A stretch of 64,000 nucleotides of DNA from NCBI RefSeq assembly GCF_900230285.1, contig NZ_OCNK01000003.1:248001-312000 (forward strand), read 5' to 3'. The DNA comes from Blastococcus haudaquaticus (lineage in GTDB: Bacteria > Actinomycetota > Actinomycetes > Mycobacteriales > Geodermatophilaceae). Positions 32,056-40,342 of the stretch are shown piece after piece. Under the pieces are notes generated by a model, which was not told the origin of the DNA, searched no databases, and worked only from the letters and a program-made list of their open reading frames with translations. Position numbers and translations under genes: made by a program. The stretch's first letter is position 1. Every line of letters begins with the position of its first letter.

Positions 32056-33693
32056 CTACCCCCGCTGGCGGAGGGCGTCGAACAGGACCGTCTGCAGGTC
32101 GGCGGGGTCGACGGCCGAGTAGGCCGCTCCGGCGGTCGCCTCGGCGATCTGCTCCAGCGCGCCGAGGTCGGCGTCCGGCCCCAGGGCCACCCCGATCACC
32201 TTGATCGGCCGCTCGGGGTTCGCCTCGCTGCGCAGCGTCTCCAGCAGCGCGTCGAGCTGCAGACCCGACTCGTCGTCCTCGTTCGTGCCGTCGGTCAGCA
32301 CCAGGACGCTGTTGACGGCGGTCGGGTCGTAGTTGTCCCGCGCCGCGCGGACGGCTGCCAGCGTCGTGTCGTACAGGCCCGTGCCGCCGGGCGTGAGCCG
32401 CTCGGGGATGGTGTCGAGCTGGCTGTCGAGGACGTCGCGCTGCGGACGGCCCCCGGCGTCGGCGTCGAGCTCCTGCGTCGGCACGAGCTCGGTCCAGTCC
32501 TGGCCATCGGCCAGCTGGTAGGCGAACACCCACAGCCCGAGCGCGTAGTCGCCCGGGACCAGGGACAGCGTGGCCTTGGCCGCGTCCCGCGCCAGGGTGG
32601 CGCGGGTGCCGTCGCCCACCGGGGCCTCCATCGACGTGGAGACGTCGAAGACCGCCAGGATCCGGGACGGCGACGCCAGGCTGGACAGCCGGGCGAGCAG
32701 GGCCTGCACGCCGGCCGGGTCCAGGCCCAGCGGGGTGGGGGCGGTCGCCTGGATCCCGGTGCCGTCCGCGTCGGCGGGCGCCGTGCCGTCGGCGTCGCGG
32801 AAGCCGGCGTCCAGGGCGGCCGTCCGTGCGGTGTCCGACGTCAGCCGGCTCACCACGGCGTCCACGGCGGTGGCGGCGCTGCCGGACGGGGAACCGATCC
32901 GCACGACCGGGTAGTCCAGCGACGGGCTGCCCTCGGCCGGGTAGACGGCGACGAGCGAGGAGGAGTCGGCGCCCTGGTTGGTCGCGACCACCTCCTGCTC
33001 GCTGACCGGCACGAGCGGGGCGTCGGCGCCACCGTCCCGCCCGGCGGCCAGCCCGTCGGCCACCGAGAGCGCTGCCCCGCGCTGGGCGGCCAGCACGGCC
33101 TGGACGACGGCGTTGTCGGCATCGGCGTCGGCGCCGAGCGCGGTGCGGACGGCGCTCAGTGCGGCCAGGCCCTCGGCGCTGGTCGCGAGGTCCGGCACGG
33201 CCAGCGGCTGCTGGCCGGCGAGGGCCTGACCCCAGCCGGGCGGGGTGGCGTTCCAGCCGAGGGCCTCGACCGCCTCGCTGCTGGTGGCCAGGACGACGGG
33301 GGACGTGGCGGCGGACCCGACCGGCTCGAGTGGGGCGTCGCCGGCCCGCGCCACCCACAGGGAGGAGTCGGGCACCCATACGTCGGGCAGGGCGCCGTCC
33401 TCCAGCGCCGCCAGGTCACCGACGGTCTGCAGCGGCTGCTGCGCGGTGACCGCCGCCTCGGCGCAGACCTCGCCGTCGAGCTCGATCGGCTCGGCCAGCA
33501 GCTGCGCGGCGACCGGCTCGAACTCGGGCGCCACCGTGACGGCGACGGACTCGCGTGTCCCGCACGGGCCGTCCGATCCGGTCAGCCACCAGGCCAGTCC
33601 GCCGGCGACCAGGAGGACGACGACCCCCGCGGCGACGAGGAGGGGGAGGGGCGCCCTGCGGCGTGTGGCAGTGGGATCGGCGTGGCGGCCCAT
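32056..33693 (-). CDS. Substrate-binding and von Willebrand A domain membrane protein
   Basis: The 545-residue product has a short basic N-terminus and one membrane span (PLLVAAGVVVLLVAGGLAWWL, residues 17-37). A periplasmic-binding-protein-like region follows (residues 45-300; ESVAVTVAPEFEPVAAQLL, DVWVPDSSLWV, TSPVVLATS), then a VWA domain (residues 340-545) with the MIDAS motif DVSTSM, TGLYDT and LTDGTNEDD. Both domains face outside the membrane. Such hybrids are known in actinobacteria, but ligand and function are not. It stands alone between a palindrome and the UDP-glucuronate decarboxylase gene. ATG 33693 has GAGAGCGAG just upstream. Confidence 0.83.
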   Translation of the reverse strand: MGRHADPTATRRRAPLPLLVAAGVVVLLVAGGLAWWLTGSDGPCGTRESVAVTVAPEFEPVAAQLLAEPIELDGEVCAEAAVTAQQPLQTVGDLAALEDGALPDVWVPDSSLWVARAGDAPLEPVGSAATSPVVLATSSEAVEALGWNATPPGWGQALAGQQPLAVPDLATSAEGLAALSAVRTALGADADADNAVVQAVLAAQRGAALSVADGLAAGRDGGADAPLVPVSEQEVVATNQGADSSSLVAVYPAEGSPSLDYPVVRIGSPSGSAATAVDAVVSRLTSDTARTAALDAGFRDADGTAPADADGTGIQATAPTPLGLDPAGVQALLARLSSLASPSRILAVFDVSTSMEAPVGDGTRATLARDAAKATLSLVPGDYALGLWVFAYQLADGQDWTELVPTQELDADAGGRPQRDVLDSQLDTIPERLTPGGTGLYDTTLAAVRAARDNYDPTAVNSVLVLTDGTNEDDESGLQLDALLETLRSEANPERPIKVIGVALGPDADLGALEQIAEATAGAAYSAVDPADLQTVLFDALRQRG

Positions 33694-33711
33694 GCTCGCT
33701 CTCTGTGGTTC

Positions 33712-33740
33712 GACTCGGGGGGACGCGGCTCCCCCGAGTC
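33712..33740 (-). terminator. Hairpin after the UDP-glucuronate decarboxylase gene
   Basis: GACTCGGGGG (33712-33721) and CCCCCGAGTC (33731-33740) are perfect arms around a nine-base loop, between the stop at 33791 and the VWA start at 33693. A second inverted repeat, GGGCCA (33746-33751) and TGGCCC (33759-33764), surrounds TAAGCT on the reverse strand, a possible -10 for the VWA gene. Confidence 0.5.
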
Positions 33741-33790
33741 CGCACGGGCCAGCTTAGTTGGCCCACGGCGAACTCAGTGTGCTGTTTCGC

Positions 33791-34783
33791 TCACCCCGCG
33801 CGAACGGCTCCGCGTTCCCGCTGAGCGGCGAACCAGTCGACCGTGCGGCGCAGCCCCTCCTCCGACGGGACCGTGGGCCGCCAGTCCAGCAGCTCCTCCG
33901 CGCGGGTGGTGTCGGGACGACGCACCTTCGGGTCGTCCACCGGCAGGTCGATGAACTCGACGGCCGAGTCCGAGCCGGTCAGCTCGGCGATCCACTGCGC
34001 CAGCCGGAGCATGGAGAGCTCGTCGGGGTTGCCGATGTTGACGGGTCCGGCGTGGTTCGAGAACGCCATGGCGAGGATGCCGCGGACGGTGTCGTCGACG
34101 TAGCAGATGGACCGTGTCTGGGAGCCGTCGCCGGCGACGGTCAGGGGACGGCCGTCCAGGGCCTGGCCGACGAAGGCGGGGATGGCCCGGCCGTCGTCGG
34201 CGCGCATCCGCGGGCCGTAGGTGTTGAAGATCCGCACGATGCCCGTGTCCGTGCCCTTGGACGTCCGGTAGGCCGTCGTCATCGCCTCGCCGAACCGCTT
34301 GGCCTCGTCGTAGACGCCGCGGGGGCCGACCGGGTTGACGTTCCCCCAGTACTCCTCGCGCTGGGGGTGCTCCAGCGGGTCGCCGTAGACCTCCGACGTG
34401 GAGGCCAGCACGTAGCGGGCGCCCTTCTCGTGGGCCAGGCCGAGGGTGTGCAGCGTGCCGAGGCTGCCGACCTTCAGCGTCTCGATGGGCATCTTGAGGT
34501 AGTCGATCGGGCTGGCGGGGGAGGCGAAGTGCAGGACCAGGTCGACCGGCCCGGGGACGTGCACGAAGTCGGTGACGTCGCAGCGGATGAGCCGGAAGCC
34601 GGGGTGCTCCATGAGGTGCACGACGTTCTCGGGGGAGCCGGTGAGGAAGTTGTCGAGGCAGACGACCTCGACCCCGCGCTCGAGCAACTGCTCGCACAGG
34701 TGCGATCCGAGGAACCCGGCCCCACCGGTGACCACGGCCCGGCGGATGGTGCGGGCCTCGCGGACCGGCATCGGCTGTGACAT
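33791..34783 (-). CDS. UDP-glucuronate decarboxylase (UDP-xylose synthase), extended SDR
   Basis: The 330-residue product has the extended-SDR motifs: [19 protein letters not shown] with GxxGxx[40 protein letters not shown] with the catalytic Ser, and YDEAKR (Tyr-x3-Lys). The SPASP-x2-Y and NTYGPRM blocks are typical of UXS enzymes. It should turn UDP-glucuronate into UDP-xylose using bound NAD. The reading frame begins at GTG 34798, but ATG 34783 has GAGAGG seven bases upstream and is preferred. It has no partner gene nearby but could feed the glycan loci of this window. It is not a candidate HldD, whose motifs differ. Confidence 0.87.
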   Translation of the reverse strand: MSQPMPVREARTIRRAVVTGGAGFLGSHLCEQLLERGVEVVCLDNFLTGSPENVVHLMEHPGFRLIRCDVTDFVHVPGPVDLVLHFASPASPIDYLKMPIETLKVGSLGTLHTLGLAHEKGARYVLASTSEVYGDPLEHPQREEYWGNVNPVGPRGVYDEAKRFGEAMTTAYRTSKGTDTGIVRIFNTYGPRMRADDGRAIPAFVGQALDGRPLTVAGDGSQTRSICYVDDTVRGILAMAFSNHAGPVNIGNPDELSMLRLAQWIAELTGSDSAVEFIDLPVDDPKVRRPDTTRAEELLDWRPTVPSEEGLRRTVDWFAAQRERGAVRAG

Positions 34784-34844
34784 CGCTGCACCTCTCACCC
34801 TCGGCTGACGTGCCCGCGCCCTCCTACCCGGAGATCAACTGCAC

Positions 34845-34864
34845 ACACTTCGGAACCGAAGTGT
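34845..34864. promoter_or_regulatory. Short palindrome upstream of the UDP-glucuronate decarboxylase gene
   Basis: ACACTTCGG (34845-34853) and CCGAAGTGT (34856-34864) are perfect 9-bp arms around AA, about 62 bp upstream of the ATG at 34783. The tight spacing suits a dimeric repressor site rather than an RNA hairpin. Confidence 0.35.
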
Positions 34865-34931
34865 CCGCGGACGCCGGCGGGCCGCCGGCCTCCCGAAGGA
34901 GACCGACGGCCCACGTGACCTGCTGGAACGG

Positions 34932-34981
34932 CCTCGTGCAGGGTCCCGGCCCGAGCGGAGCGAGGGTCGGGGGGCACGAGG
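34932..34981. terminator. Terminator hairpin downstream of the branched-chain ABC operon
   Basis: CCTCGTGC (34932-34939) pairs with GCACGAGG (34974-34981), with a GC-rich inner region. It begins 8 bp past the stop of the reverse-strand substrate-binding gene. On the forward strand the hairpin is followed by TCCTTTTT (34982-34989), so it is also a classical terminator for forward transcription, although no forward gene precedes it. Confidence 0.55.
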
Positions 34982-34988
34982 TCCTTTT

Positions 34989-36350
34989 TCAGTCGACGGC
35001 GGACTCCTCGTCGGGGATGCCGTTCTCCGGCGGGGCCGAGGCCTCGCCGTCGAACTCCTCGATCTCCGCGTCACCGATGTCGGTGATGCGGACCGGCTGG
35101 ACCTCCTCGGAGCCGTTGCCCACGATGCGCTCGATCGACATGCCGCTCGTGCCCATGTGGCTGTCGGCCGAGTAGCGGTACGGCGCGAACACCGGTCCCT
35201 GCCAGTCGGCACCGGCGGTCTCGATGGCCTCGACGATGCCGTCGCGGGTCGGGTTCTGACCGGCGGCCTGCAGCGCCTGGACCGTGGTGTACGCCTGCGA
35301 CATGCCGTAGACGCGGTAGTTCGTCAGCTCACCTTCCTGACCCGAGGCCTCCCAGATCTCCTGGAACTGCTGGATCCAGGGGTTGTCCGTCTGGTCGACC
35401 GTCGGCAGGTAGCCGGTGGTCAGCGCGCCGTCGAGCAGGCTGGCGTCCGTCACCGACCCCTGCGAGAACCGGGCCAGCAGCGAGCCGACCAGCGCGGGGT
35501 CCGACCCGACGTTCGAGTAGAACCACTGCTCGGGCTGGTAGCCGAGCTGCAGGGCGGTCAGCTGCGACAGCGCGGTGTAGCTGGGCACGTTGAAGCCGAC
35601 GACGAAGTCGGCCCCGGCGGCCTGCAGCTCGGAGATCTGCGGAGCCACGTTCGTGTTGCCCGGCGTGTAGCGGACCGCCGCGACGATCTGGTCGTCGATG
35701 TACTCGCGGATGCCCTCCTCGCCGTCCTCGCCGAAGTCGTCGTCCTGGAGGAACAGACCCACCTTGGCGTCCGGGAACTCCTCGGCGATGTACTCGCCGA
35801 TGATCTTGCCCTCGCTGGTGTAGTCGGTCTGCCAGCCGAAGGTGTACGGGTTCGCCTCCGGGTCGTCGCCCCAGAGCAGGGAGCCGGAGGAGACGAACAG
35901 GTCGGGCACGCCCTCGCTGTTCAGGAAGTCCAGGACGGCGCTGTGGGTCGGGGTGCCCAGACCGCCGACGATCGCGAAGACCTCGTCCTCCAGCACCAGC
36001 TGGTTGACGACCTGCGTCGTGTTGGTCGGGTTGTAGGCGTCGTCGCGGTAGATGTACTCGATCTGCCGGCCGTTGACCCCGCCGTTGTCGTTGACCCAGT
36101 CGAAGTACGCCTGGACGCCGGTCGGGATCTCGCTGTAGCCGGGGGCGGCCACACCGGTCAGCGGGTAGTGCGCGCCGAGCTTGATCGTGTCCTCGGTGAT
36201 GCCGATGTCGGAGGCCTCGTTCTCGCCACCGCCACCGCCACCGCCACCGCCGCCGCCGTCGTCATCGCTGCCGCCGCCACAGGCGGCGACGGTGGAGACG
36301 ACGGTGGCTGCGGCCAGGAAGGACACGAGACGTCGGGAGGATCTGGACAA
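34989..36350 (-). CDS. Branched-chain amino acid-type ABC substrate-binding lipoprotein
   Basis: The 453-residue product starts with a lipoprotein signal (SSRRLVSFLAAATVVSTVAAC, with Cys as the lipidated residue). A striking run of 11 glycines follows, then a Peripla_BP_6 (LivJ-type) domain: ITEDTIKLGAHYPLTGVAAPGY, QIEYIYRDDAYNPTNTTQVVNQLV, AIVGGLGTPTHSAVLDFLN. It binds a ligand outside the cell and delivers it to LivH/LivM; branched-chain amino acids, amides or aromatic compounds are all possible. The start is TTG at 36350, five bases after AGGAG; the frame is open further upstream without a ribosome site. It is last in its operon, an unusual place for the binding protein. Confidence 0.85.
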   Translation of the reverse strand: MSRSSRRLVSFLAAATVVSTVAACGGGSDDDGGGGGGGGGGGENEASDIGITEDTIKLGAHYPLTGVAAPGYSEIPTGVQAYFDWVNDNGGVNGRQIEYIYRDDAYNPTNTTQVVNQLVLEDEVFAIVGGLGTPTHSAVLDFLNSEGVPDLFVSSGSLLWGDDPEANPYTFGWQTDYTSEGKIIGEYIAEEFPDAKVGLFLQDDDFGEDGEEGIREYIDDQIVAAVRYTPGNTNVAPQISELQAAGADFVVGFNVPSYTALSQLTALQLGYQPEQWFYSNVGSDPALVGSLLARFSQGSVTDASLLDGALTTGYLPTVDQTDNPWIQQFQEIWEASGQEGELTNYRVYGMSQAYTTVQALQAAGQNPTRDGIVEAIETAGADWQGPVFAPYRYSADSHMGTSGMSIERIVGNGSEEVQPVRITDIGDAEIEEFDGEASAPPENGIPDEESAVD

Positions 36351-36369
36351 CAGTTCTCCTCTGATGCAG

Positions 36370-36389
36370 CCCGGGCGTCTGTGCCCGGG
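36370..36389. other. Hairpin between permease and substrate-binding genes
   Basis: CCCGGGC (36370-36376) and GCCCGGG (36383-36389) are perfect arms with a GTCTGT loop. The hairpin lies 20 bases before the TTG start of the binding-protein gene. It may stabilise or separately control that segment of the operon mRNA. Confidence 0.5.
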
Positions 36390-36441
36390 AGTCTGGTGGG
36401 GGTGGAGCGGGGTGCGACTGGCCGGATCGATCGGGTCGTCC

Positions 36442-37617
36442 TCACCCCCCGCTCGAGGAGCGGGCCGCCGCCGCACGCTGCTTCGCCCGGTAGGTGAGCC
36501 AGCGGAGGCGGACGGTTCCGACGAAGCCCGCGGGGGCGAAGATCATCGCCACGATCAGGACGACGCCGTAGACGAAGGGCGCGAGCTGCGCGGCCTCGGT
36601 GTTGTCGAGCCCGAAGTCGGCACCCAGGTCGGTGACGAACGGCGGCAGGAACACCAGGAGCGCGGAGCCGAGCAGTGCGCCGAGCAGGCTGCCGAGGCCG
36701 CCGAGCACGATCGCGGTCAGCAGCGAGAGGGAGAGCACCAGCGTGAAGCCGCTGGGTGCGGCGAGCCGGATGACCAGCGCCAGGACGCCGCCGGCCAGCC
36801 CGGCCGCCGCCGCGCTCACCGTGAAGGCGAGGACGCGCCACGTGCCCAGGTTGATGCCGGCCAGCTCGGCGGCCACGTCCTGGTCGCGGACCGCGCGCCA
36901 GGTGCGCCCGATCCGGCTGCGCACCAGGTTCGCCAGGAGGAAGTAGGTGATGACCAGGCAGATGGCGCCGACGTAGGCGAGCCACTTGGTGCCGGTCGCC
37001 GAGTTCCCGGACACGAAGGAGATGAAGTCCTTGAACGCGTCCGGCGGCTGCGGTGCGCGGACCCGCATGCCCTGCTCGCCACCGAAGATGTCGTGGAAGT
37101 AGATCGCCAGCCCGGGAAGGCCCACGGCCAGGGCCAGGGTCGCGCCGGCCAGGTACGGCCCGTGCAGGCGGGCCGCCGCGACGCCGACCAGGGCACCGAC
37201 GACGGTGGCGACGAGCGTCGACACCAGCAGGATCAGCGGCAGCGGTACCGGCTCGTCGGCCTGGAGGAACAGCGCCGTCGTGTAGGCGCCCACGGCCATG
37301 AGTGCGCCGTGACCGAGCGACACCTGCCCGTTGAGGCCGGTGAGCACGGTCAGGCCGCCGGCCGCGATGGCGTAGTAGCTCAGCTGCGCCAGCTGGGAGT
37401 TGGTGAACGGGTCGGTGATCTCCAGGATGACCACCGCGGCGACGATGGCCAGCAGCACGACGACCAGGTGCCGGAGCAACGTGGACTTCGGCAGGAAGGA
37501 ACGGCCGCCCGCGGCCTGTGCCGACGGGGCGTTCGCGGCGGCGGTGGCCTCGACCGGGGCCTCTTCGGTGGCCGCCCCAGCGGCGGAGGTGGGGGTCTGC
37601 GAGTCGCTCATCGTCAT
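36442..37617 (-). CDS. livM: Branched-chain amino acid ABC permease LivM
   Basis: The 391-residue product has a polar 45-residue N-terminus and about ten spans, with the LivM landmarks LTGLNGQVSLGHGALMAVGAYTTAL and RDQDVAAELAGINLGTWRVLAFTVSAAAAGLAGGVLAL (the EAA-like coupling loop). FGGEQGMRVRAPQPPDAF is the usual periplasmic loop. It forms the inner-membrane channel with LivH. ATG 37617 overlaps the LivH stop (ATGA), so both are co-translated. Confidence 0.88.
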   Translation of the reverse strand: MTMSDSQTPTSAAGAATEEAPVEATAAANAPSAQAAGGRSFLPKSTLLRHLVVVLLAIVAAVVILEITDPFTNSQLAQLSYYAIAAGGLTVLTGLNGQVSLGHGALMAVGAYTTALFLQADEPVPLPLILLVSTLVATVVGALVGVAAARLHGPYLAGATLALAVGLPGLAIYFHDIFGGEQGMRVRAPQPPDAFKDFISFVSGNSATGTKWLAYVGAICLVITYFLLANLVRSRIGRTWRAVRDQDVAAELAGINLGTWRVLAFTVSAAAAGLAGGVLALVIRLAAPSGFTLVLSLSLLTAIVLGGLGSLLGALLGSALLVFLPPFVTDLGADFGLDNTEAAQLAPFVYGVVLIVAMIFAPAGFVGTVRLRWLTYRAKQRAAAARSSSGG

Positions 37618-38498
37618 GCCCTCCGGGCCACGCTGCTGGCGAAGAGGCCACCTGGCCGGACCAGGAGCACCACGATCAGGATCACGAGCGCCGCCACGTT
37701 CACCAGGGCGCTGCCGCGCTCGATGTAGCCGCTGACGTAGCTCAGGGCCAGGCCGAGCAGCAGACCGCCGACGATGGCGCCGATCGGGGAGTCGAGGCCC
37801 CCGAGCACCGCGGCGACGAAGCCGAACACGATCAGGCTGTCCATGTAGGCCGGGTAGATGAACTCGCCACCGGCGATCAGCAGGCCGGCCAGGGAGCCGA
37901 CGACGGCGGCCAGCGCCCAGCCGAGGGTCAGCATCCGGCCCACCCGGACCCCGAGCAGCCGGGCGACCTCCTGGCCGAAGGCCGAGGCGCGCATGGCCAG
38001 ACCGACCCGCGTGAAGCGGAACAGCGCCACCAGCAGGGCCATCACGACCAGGACCGAACCGATGATGTACAGGCTGGTCGGGGTGAGGGCGATGGTGCTG
38101 TCACCGATCTCGAAGCCCCGGACGCCGAACGGCGTCGGGAACGACTGGAACGACGAGCCGAAGATGATCGCGATCGAGGCCTGGATGGCGACGAAGAGGC
38201 CCAGGGTCACGATCACCGCGTTGAGCTCGGGACCGCCCTCCACCGGCCGGATGACGACCCGCTCGACGACGGCGCCCAGGACGAAACCGCTGAGCAGCGC
38301 CACGATCAGCGCGATCCAGTAGGACTGCCCGGCGTCGATGAGCGCCAGGGCGATGAAGGCGGTGGCCGCCGCCATCGCGCCCTGCGCGAAGTTGACGATG
38401 CGGGTGGACCGCCAGATCAGCACCAGGGCCAGGGCGAAGGCGGCGTAGATCATGCCCTCGACCAGCCCCGAGAGGGTGATGTTGATGAACTGCTGCAC
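37614..38498 (-). CDS. livH: Branched-chain amino acid ABC permease LivH
   Basis: The 294-residue product begins MQQFINITLSGLVEGMIYAAFALALVLIWRSTRIVNFAQGAMA, the standard LivH start with the NFAQG motif. It has about eight spans and the coupling segment MRASAFGQEVARLLGVRVGRMLTLGWALAAVVGSLAGLL. It pairs with LivM to form the transport channel. GTG 38498 follows AGGAAGG. It lies 33 bp after livF in the same operon. Confidence 0.9.
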   Translation of the reverse strand: MQQFINITLSGLVEGMIYAAFALALVLIWRSTRIVNFAQGAMAAATAFIALALIDAGQSYWIALIVALLSGFVLGAVVERVVIRPVEGGPELNAVIVTLGLFVAIQASIAIIFGSSFQSFPTPFGVRGFEIGDSTIALTPTSLYIIGSVLVVMALLVALFRFTRVGLAMRASAFGQEVARLLGVRVGRMLTLGWALAAVVGSLAGLLIAGGEFIYPAYMDSLIVFGFVAAVLGGLDSPIGAIVGGLLLGLALSYVSGYIERGSALVNVAALVILIVVLLVRPGGLFASSVARRA

Positions 38499-38531
38499 GA
38501 AAGGTGCCTTCCTGGACCGGAGAGGGGCGGG

Positions 38532-39302
38532 TCAGAAGCCGAGGTAGGCGTGCCGGAGGCCTTCGTCGGCCATCAGGGTGCGGGCCTGGTCGGTGACCAC
38601 GACCTTCCCGAGATTGAGGACGACGCCGACATCGGCGACCGACAGGGCGCTGCGGGCGTTCTGCTCGACCAGCAGCACGGAGAGTCCGTCCCGGTCGACC
38701 AGTTGCCGCAGCAGCCCGAAGATCTGCGCCACGATGCGCGGGGCGAGACCGAGGGAGGGTTCGTCGAGCAGCAGGATGCGCGGCTGGGCCAGCAGCGCCC
38801 GGCCGATGACGAGCATCTGGCGCTCACCGCCGGACAGGGTGTGCGCCGCGTTGTTGCGGCGCTCGGCGATCCGCGGGAAGAGGTCGTAGACGCGGTCGAA
38901 CTCGTCCTTGCCCACCTTGCCGCGGAACAGGGAGCCGACCCGCAGGTTCTCGTCGACGGTCAGCTCGGCGATGACACCGCGGCCCTCCGGCACGTGGGAC
39001 ATGCCCTTGCCGACCATGGCCTCGACGGGTGCCTTGGTGATGTCCTCCCCGTCGAGCCGGACGCTGCCGGCCTGCGGGCGGACCAGGCCGCTGATCGTGC
39101 GCAGCAGCGTCGTCTTGCCCGCGCCGTTGGCGCCGAGGACGGCGGTGATCCGGCCCGCCTCGGCGCTCAGCGTGACGCCGTCGAGCGCGCGGACCGGGCC
39201 GTACGCGGAGGTGAGCCCCTCCACCTCGAGCAGCGACCTGCCCGGGGCGCCGGTGCTGCCCGCACCGGCGGAGACCGCGGTGCTGCCGTGCGGCTCAGGC
39301 AT
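38532..39302 (-). CDS. livF: Branched-chain amino acid ABC ATPase LivF
   Basis: The 256-residue product has Walker A GANGAGKT (57-64), the family sequence GMSHVPEGRGVIAELTVDENL, signature LSGGE (156-160), Walker B LLLDEP (177-182) and a His-loop replaced by EQN (VLLVEQNARSAL), as normal for LivF. A 24-residue low-complexity N-terminus precedes the domain. ATG 39302 follows GGAGGTAG and overlaps the livG stop by 8 bp. Confidence 0.92.
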   Translation of the reverse strand: MPEPHGSTAVSAGAGSTGAPGRSLLEVEGLTSAYGPVRALDGVTLSAEAGRITAVLGANGAGKTTLLRTISGLVRPQAGSVRLDGEDITKAPVEAMVGKGMSHVPEGRGVIAELTVDENLRVGSLFRGKVGKDEFDRVYDLFPRIAERRNNAAHTLSGGERQMLVIGRALLAQPRILLLDEPSLGLAPRIVAQIFGLLRQLVDRDGLSVLLVEQNARSALSVADVGVVLNLGKVVVTDQARTLMADEGLRHAYLGF

Positions 39303-40164
39303 TGCTACCTCCGGAGGCGAGCTCGGCGGCGTCGGCCTCGACGTCGACGTCGTCCCCGAGGTAGGCCTCGGTGACCGCGGGGTTGGCCTGGACCTCGGCC
39401 GGTGTGCCGGCGGCGATCTGCTGCCCGGAGTCGAGCACGGTGATCCGGTCGCAGACGCGCATGACCAGGTCCATGTGGTGCTCGACGAGCAGGACGCTCA
39501 TGCGGGTGGTGACGGCGCGGATCAGCTCGCCGAGCTCGTGCATCTCGTCCTCGGAGAGGCCGCTGGCGGGCTCGTCGAGGAGCAGCAGGTCGGGCTCGGC
39601 GACCAGGGCGCGGGCCAGGGCCACGCGCTTCTGGACCGGGTAGGGGAGTGAGCCCGGGTAGCGGTCGGCGTAGCTCTCGGCGCCGAGCTCGACCAGCGCC
39701 TGCTGCGCGCGCTCGCGCAGCAGCCTGTCGTCCTTGTCCGCCGTGGGCAGCGCGAGCAGCGCGGAGAAGAAGCCCGCCTTGGCGTGCCGGTGGGCGCCGA
39801 TCATCACGTTCTCGAGGACGGTCAGCCCGGCGAACAGGCCCACGCCCTGCAGGGTGCGGGAGATGCCCAGGCCGCTGAGCTGGCTGGGCTTCAGCCGCCG
39901 CAGTTCCTGGTCGCGCCAGACGATCCGGCCGGCCGACGGGCGCACCAGGCCGCAGGCGACGTTGAAGAGCGTCGTCTTGCCCGCGCCGTTGGGGCCGATG
40001 AGCCCGTGCACCTGCCCGGGCTCCACGGTGAGCGAGACGTCGCTGAGTGCGGCCACGCCCCCGAAGGAGACGCTGATGCCGGTCATCTCGAGCCGTGCTG
40101 TGGGCGTTCTTTCCTGAGAAGGCTGGCTGCCGGAGTGCGGAGGCGGCTGCGCCAAGGGGCCCAC
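39295..40164 (-). CDS. livG: Branched-chain amino acid ABC ATPase LivG, with altered signature loop
   Basis: The 289-residue form has Walker A GPNGAGKTT (from residue 57), FNVACGLVRPSAG, SRTLQGVGLFAGLTVLENVMIG, Walker B LLLLDEPASGL and VEHHMDLVMRVCDRI with the switch His, as in LivG. The ABC signature normally reads LPYGxQRR; here it reads LPYPVQKR, with Pro at the usual Gly. The start is uncertain. GTG 40164 (GAGG four bases upstream) gives a polar N-terminal tail like that of LivF. ATG 40086 would remove conserved residues before MTGISVSFGG. The gene leads the operon and is divergent from the PucR-like regulator. Confidence 0.85.
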   Translation of the reverse strand: MGPLAQPPPHSGSQPSQERTPTARLEMTGISVSFGGVAALSDVSLTVEPGQVHGLIGPNGAGKTTLFNVACGLVRPSAGRIVWRDQELRRLKPSQLSGLGISRTLQGVGLFAGLTVLENVMIGAHRHAKAGFFSALLALPTADKDDRLLRERAQQALVELGAESYADRYPGSLPYPVQKRVALARALVAEPDLLLLDEPASGLSEDEMHELGELIRAVTTRMSVLLVEHHMDLVMRVCDRITVLDSGQQIAAGTPAEVQANPAVTEAYLGDDVDVEADAAELASGGSNA

Positions 40165-40342
40165 TGCTCCTCTTCGTCGGGGAGGGGTCGGCGACCGACC
40201 GGGGAGGCGGTCGGCGACGATTGGGTCACGAGTACGTCCCGCTGAGCCTGCCGGGTCGTGTCCGTCGTCACAATGGGCTGATCGCACAGTGATGGCGGAG
40301 TCATGTTGTGCTGTGTGCGGCGCGTCACGAGGAGGTGATCGA

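Noticed and set aside
33791-34783. The extended SDR near the heptose operon as an HldD epimerase
   Set aside because: SPASP, NTYGPRM and NFLTG-type motifs fit UDP-glucuronate decarboxylase. It is also separated from the heptose operon by the VWA gene and a terminator.
36226-36262. GCC/ACC triplet run as a microsatellite of regulatory interest
   Set aside because: It encodes the 11-glycine linker right after the lipoprotein cysteine, a common feature of actinobacterial binding proteins.
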